A stretch of 5,053 nucleotides of DNA. Source: Cellvibrionaceae bacterium. Lineage in GTDB: Bacteria; Pseudomonadota; Gammaproteobacteria; Pseudomonadales; Cellvibrionaceae. The stretch is from assembly GCA_025800435.1 (NCBI GenBank), contig JAOXRV010000473.1:1-5053 (forward strand), given 5' to 3'. Shown piece by piece: positions 1 through 5,053 of the stretch (position 1 is the first letter of the stretch; each line of letters begins with the position of its first letter). The position numbers and the translations under genes were made by a program. The notes under the pieces were generated by a model. It saw only the letters and a program-made list of their open reading frames with translations. It searched no databases and was not told the origin of the DNA.

Positions 1-553
1 TAAAGACAGCTGGCCCGGCCAGATGCGCACTATTTATGGCGATCACCAGCGCTTTGTCAAAACCTACTTTAGCACCTTTGATCACTGCTACTTTACCAGC
101 GATGGGGCCAAGCGCGACGCAGATGGCTACTACTGGATCACCGGCCGCATGGACGATGTACTGAACGTGGCTGGCCACCGCATGGGCACCGCCGAGATCG
201 AGAGCGCACTGGTGGCCCACCCCACCGTGGCCGAAGCCGCCGTGGTGGGCATACCCCACGATATCAAAGGCCAGGCAATTTATGTTTACGCCACCTTAAG
301 TGCCGGGATAGAGCCTACCGAGGCCTTGCGTCAGGAGCTGCGTAAATGGGTGCGCGACGAGATTGGCCCCATCGCCAGCCCCGAGGCCATTCAATGGGCC
401 CCGGGCCTGCCCAAGACCCGCTCTGGCAAAATTATGCGCCGAGTATTGCGCAAAATTGCCTGTAGCGAGTACGATCAGCTGGGCGATACCTCCACCCTGG
501 CTGATCCCCATGTGGTGGACGATCTTATTCGTGAACACAAGGCGGTGGAATAA
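1..553 (+). CDS. acs: Acetyl-CoA synthetase (AMP-forming), C-terminal part, cut by the left window edge
   Basis: Acs activates acetate with ATP to acetyl-AMP and then transfers the acetyl group to CoA in the cytoplasm, giving acetyl-CoA for the TCA cycle and glyoxylate shunt. The frame is open from base 2 and shows 183 codons of a protein that is usually about 650 aa, so this is the end of the large N-terminal domain plus the whole mobile C-terminal domain. Visible landmarks are the SWPGQMRTIYGDH segment, a nucleotide-binding motif reading YFTSDGAKRD (bases 89-118), the hinge and A8 region GRMDDVLNVAGHRMGTAEIE, and the C-terminal PKTRSGKIMRR motif. The Lys of SGK (codon 428-430) is the catalytic lysine of the adenylation half-reaction, and in characterised Acs it is the residue switched off by acetylation. 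The usual Gly of the TGD motif is Ser here. The ATG at 23 is internal and not the start. The regulator pair of the acetate switch lies downstream, which supports the acs call. Family certain; acs rather than another acyl-CoA synthetase very likely. Confidence 0.95.
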   Translation, partial: KDSWPGQMRTIYGDHQRFVKTYFSTFDHCYFTSDGAKRDADGYYWITGRMDDVLNVAGHRMGTAEIESALVAHPTVAEAAVVGIPHDIKGQAIYVYATLSAGIEPTEALRQELRKWVRDEIGPIASPEAIQWAPGLPKTRSGKIMRRVLRKIACSEYDQLGDTSTLADPHVVDDLIREHKAVE

Positions 554-608
554 GCCCACCTTAAGCATGACAAATAAGTAAAACTTAGGGTACCTCTGAA
601 TAAGCAAA

Positions 609-628
609 GGCTCAGATTACACTGAGCC
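609..628 (+). other. Hairpin downstream of acs, possibly mRNA 3'-end structure
   Basis: A perfect 7-bp inverted repeat, GGCTCAG / CTGAGCC, with a 6-nt loop lies 55 bp after the acs stop. No T-run follows on the + strand, so it is not a canonical intrinsic terminator. It could stabilise the acs mRNA 3' end or work with Rho. A second, tighter palindrome (CTGGGACCCAG, 629-639) directly abuts it but has a 1-nt loop and would need to open partly. Confidence 0.3.
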
Positions 629-654
629 CTGGGACCCAGCCTATAAATTGCCAC

Positions 655-684
655 TTGCCAAATAAAGGCCCTAAAGACAATAAT
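655..684 (+). promoter_or_regulatory. Candidate sigma70 promoter for the LuxR-type regulator
   Basis: TTGCCA (655-660, 5 of 6 to the -35 consensus) is followed after 18 bp by AATAAT (679-684, 5 of 6 to the -10 consensus, though the well-conserved first T is missing). Transcription would begin near 691, giving a leader of about 100 nt before the ATG at 794. An alternative -10, TACAAT at 695-700, has a better hexamer but no good -35 at proper spacing. The region is clearly more AT-rich than the flanking genes, as expected of a promoter, but the exact element is uncertain. Confidence 0.3.
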
Positions 685-741
685 CGCCCTAGGGTACAAT
701 TAATAAAAGCAACGTAACAATAAACAGAGTTTAATCACTTT

Positions 742-753
742 TTGCATATGCAA
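742..753. promoter_or_regulatory. Perfect 12-bp palindrome TTGCATATGCAA, candidate operator
   Basis: A perfect palindrome is centred between 747 and 748, about 46 bp upstream of the regulator start codon. Its size suits a dimeric DNA-binding protein. From the candidate promoter, it would lie inside the transcribed leader, a position suited to a repressor or roadblock; if transcription starts further downstream it could be an upstream activator site. No binding protein can be named from the sequence. Confidence 0.3.
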
Positions 754-793
754 TGTCGGAGCCCTGGCCAAGCCAGCGCTAAAGGGGATAAAA

Positions 794-1447
794 ATGCCAA
801 AGTTTATCGTGGCCGATGATCACCCATTGTTTCGCACGGCCCTAGTGCAGGCATTGGACAAGCACTTCGCCAATAGCGAGGTAATTCAGGCCGAGGACAT
901 GGAAAGCCTGCAACACCAAGTTAATCAACACAGCGATGCGGATCTATTACTACTAGACCTGCATATGCCCGGTGCCAACGGCTTTAGCGGCCTGGTGTTT
1001 ATCAATGGGCACTTTCCCCATATTCCCATTATTGTGGTCTCGGCCAATGAGCAAGCCAGTATTATTCACCAAGCGGTGGAATACGGCGCAGCGGGCTTTT
1101 TGCCAAAATCATCGTCACCGGAATCCATTGTCGCCGCCATCGATAAGGTATTGGCCGGGGATATTTGGTTGCCCCCCAATCTGCCGCCGGCCAGCCAACT
1201 GGCCCCAAACGGCAGAGAAAACATCGCCGAGGTGGTCGCCAGCTTTACCCCGCAGCAGTTTCGGGTGGCCAATATGCTGGCCGACGGGCTGCTAAACAAG
1301 CAGATTGCCTACGAAATGGAGGTGACTGAAGCCACGGTAAAAGCCCATTTAACCGCCATATTCCGCAAGCTTGGGGTACATTCGCGCACCCAGGCGGTGC
1401 TGGCCATGAACCAGCTCGAAGTCAGCCCCCCGCCGGGCGCCCTATAG
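794..1447 (+). CDS. crbR: NarL/FixJ-family response regulator, likely CrbR (ErdR), activator of acs
   Basis: This is a cytoplasmic two-component regulator of 217 aa, normal for the NarL family. An N-terminal receiver (about residues 2-122) has the acidic pair D8/D9, phosphoacceptor D55 (LLLLDLHMPG, codon 956-958), switch residue S83 and conserved K105. After a linker of about 25 residues comes a LuxR-type helix-turn-helix (about 150-207) that reads FTPQQFRVANMLADG and then TEATVKAHLTAIFRKLGV, the recognition-helix region; it is followed by HSRTQAVLAMNQLE. That HTH wording resembles the CrbR/ErdR subgroup, whose members answer to a CrbS kinase and activate acs in Vibrio and Pseudomonas. Having acs upstream and a CrbS-like kinase nearby supports the name. 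The ATG start is fixed by AGGGG at 783-787, 6 nt before it. The gene is 240 bp from acs with its own candidate promoter, so it is probably not simply cotranscribed. Response regulator certain; CrbR identity inferred from context and similarity. Confidence 0.85.
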   Translation: MPKFIVADDHPLFRTALVQALDKHFANSEVIQAEDMESLQHQVNQHSDADLLLLDLHMPGANGFSGLVFINGHFPHIPIIVVSANEQASIIHQAVEYGAAGFLPKSSSPESIVAAIDKVLAGDIWLPPNLPPASQLAPNGRENIAEVVASFTPQQFRVANMLADGLLNKQIAYEMEVTEATVKAHLTAIFRKLGVHSRTQAVLAMNQLEVSPPPGAL

Positions 1448-1506
1448 GGCAGCCCTGGGCATATCCCCTTCCCCATGCCTTACTGAGCCCAGCCCCTGCC
1501 GATAGC

Positions 1507-1545
1507 CCGCCCCTGCGCTATAGTAAGGGGCGGAACTGTTTTTTT
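1507..1545 (+). terminator. Probable intrinsic terminator after the LuxR-type regulator
   Basis: An 8-bp GC-rich perfect stem, CCGCCCCT (1507-1514) / AGGGGCGG (1526-1533), with an 11-nt loop is followed by AACTG and then seven T (1539-1545), with another T-run at 1548-1553. The 5-nt gap between stem and T-run is longer than usual, so termination may be partial. It lies 59 bp after the regulator stop codon and would separate it from the next gene. Confidence 0.5.
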
Positions 1546-1550
1546 CATTT

Positions 1551-1578
1551 TTTACCGTTGCGGCCGATAAGCTATGAT
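1551..1578 (+). promoter_or_regulatory. Candidate sigma70 promoter for the tandem-receiver gene
   Basis: TTTACC (1551-1556, 4 of 6 to the -35 consensus) is spaced 16 bp from TATGAT (1573-1578, 5 of 6 to TATAAT). Transcription would begin near 1585 and leave a leader of about 54 nt before the ATG at 1639. It sits directly behind the probable terminator, which fits a separate transcription unit. Confidence 0.4.
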
Positions 1579-1638
1579 CAGGCCACTATTTTGGTGGCAG
1601 CGTACCCGCTTGTTAACTGCAAATACAAGGTTACCCAT

Positions 1639-2433
1639 ATGGACTTCGAACCTGCCGACCTCTCGCTATTACTGGTAGAGCCCTCCGCTACCCAGCAAAA
1701 AATTATTTGCAATGAGCTGCAAAATAACGACATCACCAATATCAGCCGGGCCAGCTCCATTAGCGAGGCCAAGCAACTATTAGAGCAGCAGCAACCCGAC
1801 CTAATTGCCAGTGCCATGTATTTTGACGACGGCACCGGCTTGGATCTATTAAAAGGCGTGCGCGCCAGCGCCCTGCTCAGTGAGACCCCGTTTATGCTGG
1901 TTTCCAGCGAGTGGCGCAAAGACCAGCTGGAAGCGTTTAAGCAATCGGGGGTAGTGGCGATACTGCCCAAACCTTTTAGTCGGCTGCACCTGGGCAAAGC
2001 CATTGATGCCACCATTGATCTGCTCAGCTACGACGAAATGGAACTCGACCACTACGACGTGACCGAACTGCGAGTACTGGTGGTAGACGACAGCGCACTG
2101 GCGCGCAAATATATCGCCAAGGTATTAATTTCCCTGGGTATTAATAATATTATTTTTGCCAATGACGGTGAGCAAGCCAAGCAAATGATGAGCATGCACA
2201 TGCTGGATTTGGTGGTGACCGACTACAATATGCCCAATGTCAACGGCCGCGAACTGACCGAATACATTCGCCAGCAGAGCGACCAATCCCACGTACCTAT
2301 TTTAATGGTCTCCTCCGAGGCCAACGAAACCCATCTGCAGCAAATTGAAAACGCCGGGGTTAACGCCCTATGCGATAAACCGTTTGAGCCACAGACGGTT
2401 AGGCAGCTGCTGTATTCAATTTTAGAGCATTGA
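1639..2433 (+). CDS. Tandem receiver-domain protein, first receiver degenerate, no output domain
   Basis: This 264-aa cytoplasmic protein consists of two CheY-like receivers and nothing else. Receiver 1 (about residues 8-128) has a weakened acidic pocket (VEPS, E14). Alanine (A59, codon 1813-1815, in PDLIASAMYF) stands where the phosphoacceptor Asp is expected, while S89 and the K111 of LPKPF are kept. Receiver 2 (about 144-263) is complete: D150/D151 (LVVDDS), phosphoacceptor D195 (LVVTDYNMP), S225 and K247 (CDKPF), with a CheY-like fold pattern. There is no DNA-binding, enzymatic or HPt domain. The ATG at 1639 is preferred because AAGG (1627-1630) precedes it by 8 nt; the frame extends back to a TTG at 1558 with no ribosome site and over the candidate promoter. 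It lies between the LuxR-type regulator and the kinase, converging on the latter, so it may act in the same phosphorelay as sink, adaptor or competitor. That role is inference; I recognise no named family. A chemotaxis or motility-type role is an alternative. Confidence 0.88.
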   Translation: MDFEPADLSLLLVEPSATQQKIICNELQNNDITNISRASSISEAKQLLEQQQPDLIASAMYFDDGTGLDLLKGVRASALLSETPFMLVSSEWRKDQLEAFKQSGVVAILPKPFSRLHLGKAIDATIDLLSYDEMELDHYDVTELRVLVVDDSALARKYIAKVLISLGINNIIFANDGEQAKQMMSMHMLDLVVTDYNMPNVNGRELTEYIRQQSDQSHVPILMVSSEANETHLQQIENAGVNALCDKPFEPQTVRQLLYSILEH

Positions 2434-2447
2434 TAGAGGCTTCGACA

Positions 2448-5053
2448 TCAAGACTGTTGGTGCAGCTTCTTGCGGCACAAACGCCGAATCAAACTGCGCA
2501 GGGCCGCGGGTTTTACCGGCTTGGACAGATAATAATAACCGCGGCTGCTGGCAGCATCGCGCAGTGATTCAGAGTTATCGGCACTGATCATAATGCCAGA
2601 TAAATCACGCCCATCACGACCGTGAATTTGGTGTAGATGATCAAATAACTGAATTCCGGTTTCACCGTTATCCAAATGATAATCGGCGACAACAAAATCC
2701 GGCTTGTGCTCGGCGTACTCAGCCAGGGCGGTATCGATATCCATCGCCACCCAGACTTTACAACCCCAGGTTTCCAAGAGGCCACGCATTCCCTCAACAA
2801 TGGCCTCCTCGTTATCCACGCATAAAATCCGCGCATCGTTAAGATCCGCTCCGGCCTGCTGCTGTAGACTCGGGCTGGCGCGGCGCTCTTGCGCCGCCAC
2901 CATCGGCACTTTAACAGCAAATAAAGTACCGCGCCCGGTTTGTGATTTTAAAATAATCGGGTGTTCTAAAATATCCGCAATGCGCTTACTGATGGCCAGC
3001 CCCAAACCCAGGCCTTTATCGGCCTTGCGACGACTGCCACCGAGACGCACAAACTCATCAAATATTTTTTTCTGCTCGTGGGCCTCAATACCCGGGCCGG
3101 TATCAAACACCTGAATCTCAAGGCTATCGCCTCGGCGCCTGCAACCCAATAAAACTTTGCCGCGCTGGGTATAACGCAACGCATTACTTAAAAAGTTTTG
3201 CACAATACGGCGCAGTAAGTGGGCATCGCTATCCACCCACAATTTGCTGCTGCGATAGTGAAAGCCAAGGCCCTGGCGCGAGACCTCAGCGGCAAACTCC
3301 GCCGCCAGCGGCTGCAATAAATCATCAACGGCAAAGGCCTCACGCTTAGGGGTAAGCTCACCCGCATCCAACTTCGAAATTTCACGCAGGGCGCCAATTA
3401 AATCTTCCGCCGAGGCCAGCGCCGAATCAATACTGGCAATATCTTCGGCTACCTCCTGCCAGCGCCTCAGGTTCAGTTTTTCTTGCACGCTGGCAGCGAA
3501 TAAGCGGGCGGCGTTAATGGGCTGTAATAAATCGTGGCTGGTGTGGGCTAAAAAGCGGGTTTTTTCATTGTGCTGTTCCCACAGGCGCTGCTCGGCATCG
3601 GCCCGGCGACGGTTCTCCGCCGCCAGCTCTTCGTTGCTGATCGACAGCTCAGCGGTGCGCTGGGCAACTCGCTGCTCCAGGCTGGCGGTGGTGTCTTCCA
3701 AGGCTTTTACCGCCGCTTTAAAATCGCTGATATCGGTATAGGTGGTTACAAAACCACCGTTGGGCATGGGGGTTCCACGCACGTCCACCACCAAGCCGTT
3801 TGGAAGCTCACGCTCAAACCGGTGGGCACTGCCGTGGCGCAATAAATCCAAGCGTCGCTGCACCTCCTCGTCGCTGTTTTTACCGCCGTACATGCCGCGC
3901 TCGGCATTGATGCGGTAGAGGTTTTCCACCGGGCAGCCAATATAAAGGGTGCGCTCTGGGTAGTTAAATAAACTGGCGTAGTGTTCATTCCAAGCCACCA
4001 GGCGCAGTTCGGCATCGACCACGCTAATGCCTTGGCTAACGGTTTCTACGGTGGTTTGCAGCAGGTCTTGGTTAAAGCGCAACTGCTGCGAGGCGTTGTC
4101 CACCAGCTCGGCAAAATCTTGCAATTGCAGGGGCCGGTCACGGGTCAGCAATTTCATTGCCCGGGCGGCTGTAGCCGCACCCAAAATACTGGCCACTACG
4201 CCTTCTACTTCCTGCACTACAAACTGGGGGGCTAAATCGTCCACCATCAAACGCTGGCCGCTGCGGTGCTCAAATAAACGCCAGTACTCCTGTAGCTTTT
4301 CTTTGCCCACCAAGGGCTCTAAAAGGCCTTGCACTTGGCCCATATGCACTTCGGTAAGGGCCAGGGGCGCGCCGGTTTGGTCTTCGGTCACCCTATCGAT
4401 AAACATCTGCGCCTGTTGCACGTCTTTATCGGCCACCGGGCTGAGCTTAGACACCAGCACAAACAGCCCCAGGTTAAAGCTCAAACTCCAAAATACCCCG
4501 TGGCTGAGGGGGTCCCAGCCCTCGGCTCCAAATAGATGCTGGGGTCGCAGCCAGCTCTGAGCAAATAGCCCCTCGCTCAACAGCGGGTGCTCCGGCGCCA
4601 GAGCGGGAAAAACCAAGCAGAATAGCCACAGGCTGTAACCGGCCACCAGCCCCGCCAACACACCCAAGCGGTGTGCCTTATGCCAATACAGTGCGGCAAA
4701 CAAGGCCGGCGCAAACTGGGCTGCAGCGGCAAAAGACAGCAGGCCAATCGGGGCCAGCCCCTCCATTCCAGAAATTGCTTTGTGTACCACCCAACTCAAC
4801 AGCAAGATGGCAAAAATACTCAGGCGCCGAATTAGTCGCAGGTGGTTGCCAAGCGAGGCCACCGATAGGTCACGATCACGATTAATGCGCAGCCACAGTG
4901 GCGCCACCAGCTCATTAGAGATCATCACCGCCAGCGTAACCGCCGCCACAATCACCATACCAGTGGCGGCGGAGAAGCCGCCAATAAAGGCCAGCACTGC
5001 GACGGTGTTCAAACCTTCGCTGGCGGGCAGTGTTAGTACCAGCGTATCGCCGG
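2448..5053 (-). CDS. crbS: SLC5-type transporter-like hybrid sensor histidine kinase, likely CrbS (MxtR), N-terminus beyond the window
   Basis: This is the C-terminal 867 aa of an inner-membrane hybrid kinase; relatives have roughly 1,150 aa, so about 300 are missing. Residues below count from the codon at 5012. The last part of a sodium/solute symporter-like domain (up to about 190) includes the FIGGFSAATGMVIVAAV helix and hydrophobic segments near 63-82, 85-110, 115-138 and 172-190. A soluble STAC-like helical linker (about 195-305) follows, then a PAS domain (about 313-430: QGISVVDAELRLVAWNEHY, ending FVTTYTDIS), a coiled coil (about 431-480), and HisKA with H493 in SHDLLQP (codon 3534-3536). 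The HATPase has N610 (NFLSNALRYT), D637 (DTGPGIE) and the glycine-rich GLGLGLAISKRI. The C-terminal receiver (about 727-848) has D733/N734, phosphoacceptor D777 (codon 2682-2684), S810 and K831. No HPt domain is visible. Domain order matches CrbS/MxtR, which with CrbR controls acs in response to carbon status; CbrA is the nearest alternative, but acs and a NarL-type partner favour CrbS. The codon at 5012 is an internal TTG and the frame stays open to the edge. Confidence 0.88.
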   Translation of the reverse strand, partial: GDTLVLTLPASEGLNTVAVLAFIGGFSAATGMVIVAAVTLAVMISNELVAPLWLRINRDRDLSVASLGNHLRLIRRLSIFAILLLSWVVHKAISGMEGLAPIGLLSFAAAAQFAPALFAALYWHKAHRLGVLAGLVAGYSLWLFCLVFPALAPEHPLLSEGLFAQSWLRPQHLFGAEGWDPLSHGVFWSLSFNLGLFVLVSKLSPVADKDVQQAQMFIDRVTEDQTGAPLALTEVHMGQVQGLLEPLVGKEKLQEYWRLFEHRSGQRLMVDDLAPQFVVQEVEGVVASILGAATAARAMKLLTRDRPLQLQDFAELVDNASQQLRFNQDLLQTTVETVSQGISVVDAELRLVAWNEHYASLFNYPERTLYIGCPVENLYRINAERGMYGGKNSDEEVQRRLDLLRHGSAHRFERELPNGLVVDVRGTPMPNGGFVTTYTDISDFKAAVKALEDTTASLEQRVAQRTAELSISNEELAAENRRRADAEQRLWEQHNEKTRFLAHTSHDLLQPINAARLFAASVQEKLNLRRWQEVAEDIASIDSALASAEDLIGALREISKLDAGELTPKREAFAVDDLLQPLAAEFAAEVSRQGLGFHYRSSKLWVDSDAHLLRRIVQNFLSNALRYTQRGKVLLGCRRRGDSLEIQVFDTGPGIEAHEQKKIFDEFVRLGGSRRKADKGLGLGLAISKRIADILEHPIILKSQTGRGTLFAVKVPMVAAQERRASPSLQQQAGADLNDARILCVDNEEAIVEGMRGLLETWGCKVWVAMDIDTALAEYAEHKPDFVVADYHLDNGETGIQLFDHLHQIHGRDGRDLSGIMISADNSESLRDAASSRGYYYLSKPVKPAALRSLIRRLCRKKLHQQS

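Noticed and set aside
296..607. 103-codon open frame on the - strand over the end of acs
   Set aside because: It is antisense to conserved acs sequence and extends only slightly into the gap; nothing supports expression.
764..776. Small hairpin CTGGC-CAA-GCCAG just before the regulator's ribosome binding site
   Set aside because: A 5-bp stem with a 3-nt loop does not cover the AGGGG or the ATG, and is too short to claim as a translational control element.
753..782. Nine-codon upstream ORF (ATG TCG ... CGC TAA) ending 11 nt before the crbR-like start
   Set aside because: No Shine-Dalgarno sequence precedes its ATG, and its residues show no run of a regulatory amino acid as in leader peptides.
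1558..1638. Upstream TTG-initiated extension of the tandem-receiver protein by 27 residues
   Set aside because: No ribosome binding site precedes the TTG, the extra residues do not belong to a receiver domain, and they overlap the candidate promoter. The ATG at 1639 has AAGG 8 nt upstream.
1578..2015. 145-codon open frame on the - strand opposite the tandem-receiver gene
   Set aside because: The + strand frame encodes clear receiver domains; the antisense product shows no recognisable domain and is a shadow of that coding frame.
4027..4560. 177-codon open frame on the + strand inside the kinase gene
   Set aside because: It is antisense to a well-conserved kinase coding region, its product is low-complexity and Ser/Arg/Cys-rich without any domain, and no ribosome site or promoter supports it.
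5010..5012. TTG at 5012 (minus strand) as the start of the kinase gene
   Set aside because: The frame continues without a stop to the window edge, and the residues upstream (GDTLVLTLPASEG) continue the symporter-like domain, so this codon is an internal Leu.

Overview
The window carries one end of an acetate-metabolism locus from a gammaproteobacterium. It looks like a marine or Cellvibrionales/Pseudomonas-type organism, inferred from protein similarity recalled by eye and a moderate, roughly even base composition; no species call is possible. The genes match the 'acetate switch' module: acetyl-CoA synthetase (Acs) together with the CrbS/CrbR two-component system (called MxtR/ErdR in some pseudomonads), which is known in Vibrio and Pseudomonas to activate acs.

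Layout. 1-553 (+): the last 183 codons of acs, cut by the left edge. 554-793: a 240-bp, locally AT-rich gap with a hairpin after acs, candidate promoter elements and a perfect 12-bp palindrome upstream of the next gene. 794-1447 (+): a 217-aa NarL/LuxR-type response regulator, the likely CrbR. 1448-1638: a gap with a probable intrinsic terminator followed closely by a sigma70-like promoter. 1639-2433 (+): a 264-aa protein of two receiver domains and no output domain; the first has lost its phosphoacceptor Asp and the second is intact. 2448-5053 (-): the C-terminal 867 codons of a large hybrid sensor kinase (SLC5 transporter-like membrane part, STAC-like linker, PAS, HisKA, HATPase, receiver), the likely CrbS, cut by the right edge. 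It converges on the double-receiver gene with only 14 bp between the stop codons.

How they may work together. The membrane kinase would sense a carbon or energy signal, possibly through its transporter-like part, and phosphorylate CrbR. CrbR would activate acs, so that excreted acetate is reclaimed as acetyl-CoA. The tandem-receiver protein between regulator and kinase is the least explained member. It could be a phosphate sink, adaptor or decoy for the kinase, or belong to another circuit. No RNA genes, insertion sequences, CRISPR arrays or attachment sites were seen.
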